A stretch of DNA of 64,000 bases from Hysterium pulicare CBS 123377 (lineage: Eukaryota > Ascomycota > Dothideomycetes > Hysteriales > Hysteriaceae): NCBI GenBank assembly GCA_000467715.1, contig AJFK01000061.1:96729-160728 (forward strand), given 5' to 3'. The position numbers and the translations under genes were made by a program. Below the pieces are notes generated by a model. It searched no databases. It worked only from the letters and a program-made list of their open reading frames with translations, and had not been told where the DNA came from. Below, one piece after another: positions 1-11,600 of the stretch (its first letter is position 1; every line of letters begins with the position of its first letter).

Positions 1-1213
1 TGATATAACAGTGGCCAAGCTTGCAAGACTATGTCCGCCACCCGTGTAAGATGGAACTAGGAGTAGGACTCATACGAAGATTTAGTTTGTGACCCCATTA
101 TCTAGGAGTGTGGGGGGTGAAGGCGGAAGTGAAGGAGACACGAAAACGTTTCATTTACCGCGTCAACTGTGAAGTTCTTGAGTTCCGTGCCACACCAAGC
201 TCTTTCACGTGATAGTTCTTGGCGTACGCCATCTTTGGCGTCTCGGAATTCCAGCCACTGCAACAACACGTCTTCAACTACACACATCGGGCGCATACTC
301 TTCCAACTCACATCATTCTTTTCGCATACTAGTTAATGGGCTTTCCATCGTCGGTTATGCAAGTTGGTTAGGCCATACCTACACCCGATCAATGCCCGTA
401 AGAAAACCGAATGAACCCCATATTTAGGCGCTCATGATCCCAGCAGCCTGTAACCGAACCCTCAACCCGGACAACGATTCTGACAGCGCGCTTGCTCCTG
501 TTCTCTTGTATCTGAACTTGAGCGTGCTGACACCCTGGTGAAGATGAGATGCGGGGTTGGCAGGCAACGGCACAGTGTACAAGGGGCGGACCTGACCTCG
601 AAGCGGGTTAAGGGCTACCTAGGTATTTCACGCATACTTCCCATGAAGAAATTGTCATCTGATTCGCTGCATGCATGTTCCCATTCCAACGGGTTTTAAC
701 GTCTTACCATATCAAGCTTTCCCCCTTCTTGTTTCTTGCAAGGTGACCTGCCAACTCCGGGCCCAATCAAACCATAATGACATATTATCATCGCTTACGC
801 GTGGTTAGCCTTTATCAACATCTTCTTCAACTCCGGCCCCAACATCACGAATCACGATCCCCGTTATGATAGATCTAGCCCACTGGCGATTCGTATCTTT
901 ATGCTTCACCTCGTATGGACCATGACTCTGCTTCAAGGTTCATAGCACGCGGTTTTTGTTCCGAGGATGCTGATTGATGGGAGTTTTCGTATGCAACAGC
1001 CGTGATGTACCAAACGGCATCACCGCTTACCACGCTGATGACAACCCCGCGAATTTTCCCATGTCTGACGGATCAGCACATACCTACTAGTGAGGTTTAT
1101 TTAAGACTTAAAGCGCCCCGGCGATTTCTTGACAATGCTCTCTATTTCATCAATCTCGCATTTGTATCTCGGGATTCTGCTTCTAATCCTTCCCGACCCA
1201 TTAACCTGGCAAT
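1..1213. other. Intergenic, upstream of the transporter gene
   Basis: No convincing gene. The short open frames here are under about 75 codons, with no signal peptide, domain or splice pattern. The last few hundred bases are presumably the promoter of the transporter gene starting at 1214; I could not assign a specific regulator site. Confidence 0.5.
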
Positions 1214-2411
1214 ATGGCATTAGTTACTGTGGACAACCTGAGTGCTTATTCGCCACAAGAGACGATTGAGATGGTCTCTCGCGCAGGTGTGAAGAAGGGG
1301 AATATGAGACCGGACAAGGTATTCCTCAGCTCCGTCTCTGCAGGATGTCTTGTTTGTTTCGCGGCTGCTAGCTCTCTGACTGCGAATACCGCACCTTGGT
1401 ACCAGGAAAATGCTCCTGGACTTATTCGAATTGTTGGCGCATTGGTCTTCCCTTACGGTTTGGTGATGATCGTTTTGACGGGAGCCGATCTCTGCACTGG
1501 AACTTTCATGGTACGCATAAATGCCCGTAGCTATATCTCCTCGTGTTACTGATTATGGCTTAGTATACTACTGTCGCTGTTCTGCACCGCCGTCTTTCAA
1601 TCACAAAAATGCTTCTGCATTGGTTCATAACTTTCTGGGGCAATCTCGCTGGCTCCCTTCTCATGGTCACGATAATCTTTGGCTGTACGTCTATTATATC
1701 CCATGGTCTACTCTCACACAGTTTCTGCTATCTCCGAACATCTTCCCCACAAATTTTTTGCCATACTAACCTACCTTCCCAGACGGTGGCGTCTTTGACA
1801 AAGACCCCTACAAAGCCGAAGTAATCGCCTTTGCCACAAAGAAACAATTAACGCCCAACTTCCATCAAATCTTCCTCCGTGGCATCGGCTGCAACTGGCT
1901 CGTGTGCCTCGGCTGTTTTTTCGGCATGCAAGCTCGCGATCTAGCATCCAAAGTGCTTGGGATCTGGTGGCCTATATTCGCGTTCGTGGGGTTGGGAATG
2001 GACCATGTGGTTGCGAATATGATGTTTATGCCTATGGGGATTTGGCTGGGGACGCCCGGGTTGAGTGTAGGCTTGTATATCTGGAAAGGGATTGTGCCGG
2101 CTGGATTGGGGAATATTGTTGGTGGGTGAGTATTACCTGTCATCTTGAGTTTGGAATCATGATTATGAAATGGGATGGGCGGGGACGCTGATTATCTTTG
2201 CAGGGCCCTTTTCTGTGGCGGCTACTATTGGTACATGTATATTTTCGACCAGCCGGACATCGCCGTGGACGGTATCTACTACAGTCGCGTCGAAGGCATT
2301 CAGACGACAAGAAGAAGGGACGAAGAAAGAGGCTCGAATGAAAAGTTTCATGGAACCGCTAGAGAGACCATCGCGGCTGACGACAGTATAATGCCAACCA
2401 TCGGGGCCTAG
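1214..2411 (+). CDS. Formate/nitrite transporter family (FNT) protein
   Basis: Predicted channel-like transporter of the FNT family, moving formate, nitrite or a similar small anion across a membrane. Four exons fit: 1214-1510, 1564-1684, 1783-2125 and 2204-2411, giving 322 aa with GT-AG introns in frame and a CTAAC branch site before exon 3. Family features seen are the N-terminal 'YSPQETIEMVSRAGVKKG' segment, the LTGADLCTGTFM segment, FWGNLAGSL, GIGCNWLVCL, the DHVVANMMFMP stretch and the C-terminal GALFCGGYYWYMY. These hydrophobic, Gly/Asn-rich segments match the six-helix FNT fold. The C-terminal tail of about 45 residues is charged and cytosolic in type. Aspergillus NitA belongs to this family, but substrate choice cannot be read from sequence, and no nitrate-assimilation genes are beside it. 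Family call is firm; substrate is open. Confidence 0.93.
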
Positions 2412-3356
2412 GCATGCCTTCAAGTCTATGTGGTAATAGGTGAATGGGTCGATATCTTCTACCTTATTTTCCGCTTTAGATGTCTCCCCATGCTTTAAAG
2501 CAAGAGATTTGCCTCCTCTTCTATCCCGAGGTTCGCTCCGAGTCAAGTTCAGCAGAATGTCATCCTCTTGCTTCAGCTTATCGATAATACGATGAAAGTG
2601 AATGTTCGATTGAAACCCCTGCACCTCGAAAACAGACTCGTTGATGCCAAGGTACCAATGCATGGATATTACGTTATTCGATGCCATGCTAGCAGAGTGT
2701 GACCGAGAAGTAACTTTCAATCCGACCACAGCATAAAGTGCCTTGCACGTGACCGCCAAGAAATCTCAACCCCACACATTCTTCGTCTCGGCATCGTCCT
2801 TGGCGTTACGGAACTCTCTTACAACTCAACGCTATAATAATGCGCACAACCCCAAACCGTCTCACCAGGCTCGGCAGCACCTAACTTTGCATCTTTACGT
2901 CAAGATCTTCCCTCAACATCAGGCACAATAAGGTACGATGGAATGACAGGATGATCCTTCAAGCCTGCTCCCGCGGTGGCACTTGCATAACCAGATGCCT
3001 GGAATGGCGACTCGTCTCATCTTGCTTGGCATATGTCGTAAGCGCTCTTGATGAGTCTGATTGTCATTGCAGGCTGCGGCATTGCTGCAGATGTCATGAC
3101 TTCTACGATTCTAGCGGCTTGGCCGTCACAAGTCGAGCCGAATATATAAACCCTTCATGCCAGCATCGTGCCAGTTTCTCTTTCTATCACGGTAACACTT
3201 CTTTCAAGGAAATTTCATTCGTTATAAGTTCTGTGAACTTGTTCCTTTCTTTTGCACATATTCCAGTCATTACATATCCGCGAGTCGGACTTTATCAGGT
3301 TTTACCCTATCAAAAGCTACTTTCCGAGCAAAAGCAAACCACCCCACACCACCAAA
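2412..3356. other. Intergenic, with promoter of the secreted-protein gene
   Basis: Nothing certain besides the TATA element at 3143-3150. A 198-codon minus-strand open frame (2163-2759) overlaps the transporter 3' end and was rejected. Confidence 0.5.
3143..3150 (+). promoter_or_regulatory. TATA box of the small secreted-protein gene
   Basis: TATATAAA lies 207 bp before the ATG at 3357 and is followed by a CT-rich leader, the usual layout of well-expressed filamentous-fungal genes. Position-based inference only. Confidence 0.5.
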
Positions 3357-3752
3357 ATGCATTCCAAAACCCTCCTCGTTCTTCTCCTCACCGCCATCAC
3401 CACTTCCGCCGCCAACATCCCCGCGCGCGCAGCCGCCAGTGCAGCTGCCAGCGCCGCGGGCAGTGCCGACTTCGGCAAATGCACACCAACCATGGACTTC
3501 CAGCTCGGCCGTCCAGGCCGCAAGCCCGATGAGGGAACCTTCCTACCCACCGATCCTACCGTCACTCAGAACCAGCAAGACGCCCTGAACCCGAACATCA
3601 TCACCAAGTTCATCTGCGATCAGCTTACCAACGTATGCGCTGCGAACCAGGCGGCTAAGGACCTTTGCGCTTCAGCTCAGGCTACGGTGCAGGGATTGGG
3701 AACGAAGGATGCGACTACTGCGGATGCTTTTAACTCCGCGTTGGGACTTTAA
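3357..3752 (+). CDS. Small secreted protein of unknown function
   Basis: A 131-residue single-exon protein. The chosen ATG at 3357 follows ACCAAA and begins a clear signal peptide (MHSKTLLVLLLTAITTSAA), followed by an Ala/Ser-rich spacer and a mature domain of about 95 residues. That domain carries four cysteines (in GKCTPTMDF, FICDQ, NVCAANQ and DLCASA) and an Asn/Gln-rich centre. It resembles a widespread family of fungal secreted proteins often annotated only as cell-surface or hypothetical protein; the cysteines could form two disulphides. An upstream ATG at 3252 in the same frame would place the signal peptide internally and is unlikely. The TATA box at 3143-3150 suggests good expression. 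No enzymatic motif is visible. Coding and secretion are well supported; function is unknown. Confidence 0.85.
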   Translation: MHSKTLLVLLLTAITTSAANIPARAAASAAASAAGSADFGKCTPTMDFQLGRPGRKPDEGTFLPTDPTVTQNQQDALNPNIITKFICDQLTNVCAANQAAKDLCASAQATVQGLGTKDATTADAFNSALGL

Positions 3753-4260
3753 AGGGCTTGAGTTGAGATGAGGAAGATGCGACGGTCGTGAGATCTGGAT
3801 GGCGAGTTGATGGAAGGACTGGATACCTGGAGGAAGCAACGGGGTTGGGGCTTGTGGATAGCGGAGGGCATGTGGAGACGAAATACCAAATTTCTAGGCT
3901 ATCTGGCTCCTGGAAACATTCAATCAAATGAACCTAATGAGAGGATATCTGCTGCGCCAATGTTGCGACGTGATTCGGCCCATCTTGAAGGACTGGAGCC
4001 CGGCAAACCCAGCGTATTGTGTGTGACATTCCAATAAGATGCGGGTGAATATTAGATGAGTCGGTATGGATAGCTACATAACTTACTACGAAGCATCTGA
4101 AAGGGTTGATTGTATTCGTTAGATTGCTACAAGCCTTAAGCAAGTATACCCATCCTACTTTGGCCAGATAATCACCTTCCGCTGTCCTCTCCCTTAGCAA
4201 CGACTTACTTGGTCATGCCTAAGTCGATCGAAAAATGAATCAAATTCATCTTCCAGAGCA
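3753..4260. other. Intergenic between convergent genes
   Basis: 3' regions of the secreted-protein gene (+) and the first BTB gene (-). No gene or structured element recognised. Confidence 0.5.
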
Positions 4261-5336
4261 TCATTCCATTCTTAATATGTCCAGTAGTAGGCGCTCAGTG
4301 CCTCGTACAATATTAAGCATGCCCAAGAAGTTATCAGTTCTCTGTGGAGGATTTCCTGATACATTAGCTGCTGTTTCTGGACAGGCTGGATTGGCAGAAT
4401 CGTCCTTGACCCCCAATTTCAACAACATGAACGACAACTTGTCGAAGTTTCCAAGCTCAGCCTCAATATCTGGATGCTTGCTCAAATCGAAGTTCATATG
4501 CTTGATCATGACTTTGGCAACAACGTCGCGCAGTCCCTTATCTGAGTCAGGCGTGCCTCCATACACCACTGCAACAGCGTCGACGAAGTCCTCGGTGTCC
4601 CAATGCTGGCGTACCGTGAACTCAAACTTGCAACGGGCTCTATCCTGCAGATCTGGGATGCCGTATTTGTCGCCAAGTGCATACATGGATGCATGAACAA
4701 AGAGGGGACTCTCGGTTTGAATAGGGACGCGCTTTTTAGCATCTCGCTGATCAATTGTGGATTTTGTAATGAGCGATAGACAGTGGCAATACCTATGCAA
4801 CTGTTGGGGACCTTGCGGAGGATCCAAGTATGGCTCCCGCGGAAACGGTAAATTTGGGTGGACTTGATTTGCTGCTTCTTTGTCTCGAAATGCATTATGC
4901 TCAAAGGGACAGAATTTCGCCTTGCGTATTTGACGCTCGTTGGTAGGCTCGTACTCCGAGTGGTAGAGAAAATTGACCATCCGCCGGATCATTTCAGGGT
5001 CATCGTCTGGTAGGTCGATCGTGTTACTCGCAGCTTCCTAAGCAAAACCCTGGCGTCAGCATATGTCCTTCCAGCAGTAAAGTGTAAATACGGTGAGCGT
5101 GTAAGAACTTACCTTGCCTGGAAATCTGCAAGTGGCGGTAAAAAATTGTGACAGTGGGCACACGATAGCCTTGTGGACTTTATACGTATCATCACCACAG
5201 GTAATGGTAAGGTCGGAGTAGTCATCGGTACTTAGAAGCCTGAAGAACTATCTTAGTAACATGATTTGCAATGATCAGCGTGTGTAAATTACCTGCATCC
5301 GGAGCCTTTGGCGCGAAAACCCGAAAGACCACTCAT
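4261..5336 (-). CDS. BTB/POZ domain protein, copy 1
   Basis: Three exons on the minus strand (5336-5293, 5239-5113, 5037-4261) give 315 aa, all junctions GT-AG and in frame. Exon 1 encodes a short Gly/Ser leader; exons 2 and 3 form the BTB/POZ fold: DYSDLTITCGDDTYKVHKAI, then the FFTATCRF segment, a DLPDDDPEMIRRMVNFLY helix and, after an insert of about 60 residues, a helical C-terminal half with SPLFVHASMYALGDKYG and LQDRARCKFE. This is the usual architecture of fungal stand-alone BTB proteins, presumed protein-protein adaptors, sometimes for cullin-3 ligases; no MATH, BACK or Kelch domain is evident. It is a tandem paralogue of the gene at 5747-6702, with the same intron positions and phases. 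A third, broken relative lies at 60.9 kb. Partner and pathway are unknown. Confidence 0.9.
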
Positions 5337-5746
5337 CTTGTATGGTATGAAGGCTCTGTATTGTAAGGCTGTGCCAGAAGGAGGTTCTCGAAACAGACGT
5401 TTAGGTTTGCAGAGTCAAATAGTGGGGCAGTTGGGTGAAACAGTGCTCACAAGTTGTGCATAGGGTGAGTTTCATGCTCGCAACTAGAAAACAGGTGAAT
5501 GAGGAACCACGTGAGGGGGGAGAAACTTCGTCACACGAATCACTTTCGGGGAAATTAAGTTTTAAATAAATCTGTCTACGCGGTTGATACTTATATTACA
5601 ACAATACCTGAATCGGAAAAGTGAGGTCTAACTACGGGTTGTCACTGTGGCGCGCTTCTCAAACACAAGATTTATTGAAAAGGAAGGAATAGATCCGTGA
5701 ACTCTCACTTTCACACCAGTGAGCTACAATCACACTTGGTACCACT
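5337..5746. other. Intergenic spacer between tandem BTB genes
   Basis: A spacer of 410 bp holding the promoter of BTB copy 1 and the 3' end of BTB copy 2. No further element recognised. Confidence 0.5.
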
Positions 5747-6702
5747 TCATTGCTCCTCTGAATCACTCTTTTGCTCCTTTTCCCCAGAATCCGAGATTTG
5801 CAATTTGATGAACATGAAAGAGAGATCGTCGAACTGGTGTAATCTATCTTCAATCTCTGGATGCTGCCGTAGATCGATCTTCAGATATTCATTGAAAGCC
5901 GAGACGACCAGATCCCGTAGTCCACGGTTCGACTCGGGTGTGGAGCTGTATATCAATTGCACCGCATTTGGAAAGTCTGGCGTATTCCAGTGGAAGAAGA
6001 TTGACTTTTCGAATTTCCTCTTAGCAGCTGTTGCGAGGTCCGGGCACAAGTATTTGTCTGCAAGTGCGTACATGAACGCATGAATCGACAAGGGGTCTGC
6101 CGTTTGAATTGTATCCGTAGCCGAAGCCTTCCACGAAATTTTTGTTGCAGTTCTAGGGGAGAGACAATTACAACTGTCGTCTTGTTCTCTGTCATCTCGT
6201 TCGAATAGAGTTGGACTGCAAATGCCGTAGGTATAAGGAAGAGGGATGTGAACTTTTGCTTCCGTTTGCAGATCAGGTGTAGGGTAGTATTTCGTAGAAA
6301 ACAAGCTACGGCCCGGGTGGTCTTCCGAAGGATCATAATCCCCCAAGTACAAGTACACTATCATTCGCTTAATCATTTCCGGATCGTCTTCCGGAAGATC
6401 AATCCTGCCTTCCGCAGCTTCCTGAGTGCATAGTTAGATACTAACTTGGGCGTTACATAACAACGAACAATTACCATACCTTGCCAACAGCGAACTCGCA
6501 AGCTTTTTTGAAGAATAGTGACCGCGGACAGATTATAGCTTTATGGACATTGAACGTGACACTACCGCAAGTTATTGTCAAATCGGAGTAGTCCCCGGTA
6601 TCCAAGAGTCTTAGACCTTTATTAGCTTAATAAAGTACTGCACTAAAGAAGAGATTCTTACCGATTCAAAGCATGTTGCGTGGCACTGCCGAATGAGGAC
6701 AT
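5747..6702 (-). CDS. BTB/POZ domain protein, copy 2
   Basis: Three exons (6702-6662, 6609-6480, 6421-5747) give 281 aa. The first intron must use the second of two AG acceptors, giving ...NR/LLDTGDYSDLT, which aligns with LLSTDDYSDLT in copy 1. BTB features: DYSDLTITCGSVTFNVHKAI, the FFKKACEF segment, DLPEDDPEMIKRMIVYLYLGDY, then an acidic/polar insert and the conserved PLSIHAFMYALADKY helix. Same gene structure as copy 1 in the same orientation, so a tandem duplication; the sequences have diverged widely outside the fold, mainly in the insert and the Glu/Ser-rich C-terminus. Likely a cytosolic or nuclear adaptor; no partner can be named. Confidence 0.9.
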
Positions 6703-8644
6703 TCTCTGGGGTTAGGGCAGTGCCTCTAATAGTCGTAATAGATAAAACTCTCTTTCGCGGCCTTCTGAAAATTAGTAAAGTCCCTTCCAATGGTAGAGTG
6801 GTTTATAACTGGACTCTCGGTAATCATGTACCTCCTTGAACTGATTCCCCCTGGGCTGACTTTAATTAGCCATGGCGAATTGGGTAGTGTTCTTTGTCTA
6901 AGATAATCGAATGTCTAAGACATAAGATAACGTTTGTCAAACATCAAGCTAGACAGTCATCTTTTTTTATCTACCTTTCCGAATCATTTGTTCGGTTTCT
7001 CAAGAAACTTATGCAGGCTGTCATTTTGTTTCGGGAAGCTTAATCAACTCCTGATTCAGTTCATGAGCCACCCACTAGGACTACTGAGCCGCATCAATAC
7101 CGTGAAAGGTTCACGCATGATCGTGAAAGGATCTCTCAAACATACGCAATACATGAATGGTTGTGTATATTCATCATAATGCTAGAAGGAAGACAGTCTA
7201 AGTCTTCCGATCCGCGATGGACGTGTCGGGCAAGAGTTTGGCCTAACCACAGCCACTCAACAGGCCTCAGATGCACATAGAACATGTGCCGTGGTGGAGG
7301 AGAAACTAGCTCAGTGTTACGAGTGGATAAGGTCTCATCGATTCACCAAGAGAAGCACCCAAACGAATGAGAAGGAATTTTGATGGGAATGTATGACGAT
7401 CGAGGGTTGCCACGCCCGTATAGGGATCGCAGCTGTCGCAATGTTCTTACGGCCGTCCTTGATGTGATGTTGCGTAATAAGGAAAATTCAAGGAAGAGCG
7501 AACAGCTTCCTTTCGTTCCGTGGGGTTTTGGGCATGGGTAGAGATGCGTCCGCAGCAGAAATGAATTCGCCTGACGGAGTGTAGGCAGATTCCGAAGACG
7601 CTAATGCTGATCGTATACGTTCTTCATTATGTATCTTTCGCGTTATACTTTGAAGTAGGCCATAGAGTGGAGGTCAAGCCAAGCCGCTAATGACTAACCT
7701 TGATCCACCTCCTTCTCACGCGCCACAACGCAGACTTTGACGGAACAACAACTTCAAGAAGCCAATCCAACAGCGAATGTCACCGGGCAGAGAAGCAACC
7801 CGCATGAGCTTTTGATAAATCGATAGCGCTGATTGCCTGGTCGAGTGTCAAGCTGATTGTGAAAGGATGCATTATGTCTCTTGTCTTTCCTTCGATAGCG
7901 AAATCAATGTCGCGGGATAACGTCGCCCAAGGGTAACGGGACATACGTCTACAGAGAACAGATCTATTATGCAAGTCTATTATCGTACGTGCCCGCACCG
8001 TATTCCATAGAGCCATGCTTCGAGCCTGGAAACTTTTGACTGATAAAGGCGCAGCGCGGTAGAATAAAAGCTCAAGATGCGTGAAACAAGAGTGCGTGGG
8101 CTAAAACCAAAAAGCAACTCATGGCAGAAAACCGTCTCCGTACACAGAAAGGAAATTTACCGAGTGCTAGAGTACCTATCATTGTCGGTTGGCTATGATC
8201 TAGCTATTGCGAGCGATGCCTTATCAGGATTGCCGCCTCCATGGTGCGCGCCACCTCGCAAAAGAACACTCGAGAACGAAGCCTACCTTTCATCTGCAAA
8301 AAAAAGGGCCGTCGCCGTATGGTCAAGAACAGTCACCCATTGAATAATCAACGCCCACTCGGGTCGCACCCTATAAGGCTTCTCTACTGCTGCAGAATGG
8401 ACCCGAGATTGATGCAAGCCGTATCGGTCCAACTCCATAGGGAATCTGCATACACCACCACCACATGCAGCCAAAGGTCTTTCGGGACTCGGCCACTGGT
8501 CGGAACCCTTGGTAAACTGTTGGCCTCCAATGAAGATACGCTGACAATCGTCAATAAGTAGTAGTAGACGCCCTTTCATTTTTGACTCGGGTAGCAGATG
8601 TCTGCAATCTCTCTGTGCGTTTTATTCCCATATGAACATTACCC
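6703..8644. other. Long intergenic region upstream of the PKS gene
   Basis: About 1.9 kb with no supported gene. Open frames on both strands are under about 110 codons and lack domains or signal peptides. It contains the BTB copy 2 promoter on the left and the PKS promoter on the right. No transposon ends or clear repeats seen. Confidence 0.45.
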
Positions 8645-11600
8645 ATGTACAAGCAACCGCCTTCAGAGCCTATTGCGGTAGTCGGCAGCAGCTGCAGGTT
8701 TGCCGGGGCCGTCACATCCCCGTCAAAACTCTGGAACTTACTATCCGATCCAAAGGATCTATCACGAGAGGTTCCGGAGTCCCGTTTCAGTGCCAAGGGC
8801 TTTTACCATCCTGACGGCGAATATCATGGGACCACAAACTCCATCAAGGGATATTGGCTGGAAGAGGACCACCGTGTCTTTGATGCCACTTTCTTCAATG
8901 TTACACCACGGGAGGCCGAGGCAATAGACCCACAACACCGGATGACGCTTGAAGTAGTGTACAAAGCCATGGAATCTGCTGGATACACGTTGCAGCAGTA
9001 CTCGGGGAAAAAGGTCGCTGTCTTTGCTGGACTGATGACGGCCGATTACGATACGCTTTCACAGCGAGATGAAATAACAGCGAGCCAATATTACGCGACA
9101 GGCAATGCCAGATCCTTGATATCGAACCGAGTATCATACTTTTTCAATTTCCAGGGGCCTTCCATGACCATCGATACAGCGTGCAGCTCCAGTTTGGTCG
9201 CGCTACACCAGGCAGTATTGAGCCTACGTTCCGGCGAAAGTGAGATGGCATGCGTCACAGGCGCCAACCTCGTCATCACTCCCGAGCAATCCATTGTCGA
9301 GGCCAGCTTACATATGCTGAGTCCATCTGGGAAATGTCGAATGTGGGACGAATATGCAGACGGTTATGCGCGTGGCGAGGGGGTCGCTGCTATCTTTCTG
9401 AAACCCCTGTCAAAGGCTCTGGTGGATGGTGACAATATCGAAGCTATCATCCGAGAAACTGGCGTCAACTCCGACGGACGAACCCCAGGTATCACTATGC
9501 CTAACAGTGCAGCGCAGTCACAATTGATACATGATATGTACCTTCGAGCTGGGCTAGATCCCCGGAATCAACTGGACAGATGTCAGTACTTTGAAGCGCA
9601 TGGGACTGGGACTCATGCCGGGGACCCTCGTGAGGCCGCCGCCATTAATGAGGCTTTTTTCGGATCCGAAGATGGTTGTGTGATCTCAAATGATTCAAGT
9701 GCTAAAGAAATGCTTGTTGGATCCGTGAAAACGATTATCGGCCATACGGAGGGTGCTGCAGGATTAGCCGGGCTTCTCAAAGTTATGCAATCGATGAAAC
9801 ATCGGTCGATCCCGCCAAATCTTCATCTCGATTGTTTGAATCCACGTGTTAAGCCATTCTATGCCCATCTACAAATTCCCACCCATATTCTTCCATGGCC
9901 TGATGTACCGAACGGTCAACCGCTGAGAGCTAGTGTCAACTCTTTCGGATTTGGGGGAACGAATGCCCACGCAATTGTCGAATTTTACGAACCAGAGATC
10001 CACAATGAGGCTAGTGTAAATTTTTCGCCTAGGGTCAAGTCGATACGTCCATCTCTTGAACCTGCAGAGCATTATGAAGGTATCTTACCTATCCTATTAT
10101 CAACAAGCTCGACGGAATCTCTTAGGGCTCTGGTCGAGTCATACAGAGTTTTCCCTTTACAAAATCCTTCTGTAACGTGTAACCAGCTCGCATCGAATCT
10201 TCTGGTTCATAGGACTGTGTTACCGTACAGATTGAGCATATGTGCCCAATCAAGATCCGCAGTCCTCGATACTATGAGAGCTCTCCTCGACAAATCTCCA
10301 GACCACGTCGGAACCCGAACCAGATCTATAGAAGGGCGTCCGCGGATCCTCGGCGTTTTCACGGGTCAAGGCGCACAGTGGCCAGGAATGTTTAAGTCTC
10401 TACTCATGACCAATATAGTGTATCAGACCTCAATCCGCGGACTAGACAAGATCTTGAAACGATGCCCACATCCACCGTCGTGGACTTTAGAGGAGCATAT
10501 GCTGGCGGAGAAGGCCACGTCGCGAATTCATGAAGCGGCTGTATCGCAGCCAGTTTGCACAGCCCTGCAAATTGGATTGGTCGACCTTTTGGCAAGCCTC
10601 GGTATTTCTTTCCACACGGTCGTTGGTCACTCCTCAGGTGAGATCGCGGCGGCCTATGCGGGCCGGCAGGCTTACCGCTAAGGATGCAATCTTAATTTCA
10701 TACTACCGTGGTATGTTCGCGCATCTTGCGGGTGGGCGAAATGGTGAAACTGGAGCAATGCTTGCCGCCGCTTTATCCGCTACCGAAGCAGATGAACTCT
10801 GTCGTGACTCGAGGTTTGAGGGGAAAGTCTTCGTAGCCGCGAACAATGCTCCGTCAAGAGCGACACTCTCGGGCGACCGAGAGGCCGTGCTTCTAATAGA
10901 AAAGGTACTACATGAAGGGAAAAAGGTCGCACGATTGCTAGTTGTCGATACCGCTTATCACTCACCGCATATGACTGAGCCAGCTGCAGCGTACGGGAAG
11001 ATCTTGCAGCAATGTGGCATCGAGCCTATGACGGAAGGCAACGGAGCGGTTTGGGTCTCCAGCGTGGGAGGATACAATGTGACGACACCTCGGGACTTGA
11101 AGCATGAGTACTGGAGAGACAACATGGTTTCTTCCGTTCAATTCCGCGCCGCTATAGAGGCGTCTCTAATGACTGATTACCCATTCGAGGGCATTATCGA
11201 AGTTGGGCCGCATCCAGCATTAAAAGGCCCCGTTACACAAACCATGAAATCGGTCTTTAGCACCCCGGCTCCTTATTTAGCGCTCCTTAACCGGAACCTG
11301 GATGATAATTTGGCTTTCTCCGAGTTTCTTGGAACTATGTGGTGTCATTACGGACCGCAGGTTGTCAACATACGACAGTATATTAAGAATACAGTAAATG
11401 CGGATCTTGGTAGTCATCGGCTGAAAGACCTTCCCACTTACCCCTGGGACCACTCCCAGATTCATTACCGAGAGCCTCGAGTGTCACTTCAATACCATAA
11501 CCGTACCGAGGTTCCACATGAGCTCCTTGGAGTACGCACTCGCGATGACAACGAACATGAATTGAGATGGAGGAACATTTTAAAATTGGACAAAGTCCCA

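Noticed and set aside
2163-2759. 198-codon minus-strand open frame with mixed charged residues
   Set aside because: Its C-terminal third is antisense to transporter exon 4, its first codon is TTG, and no domain or splice partner is visible.
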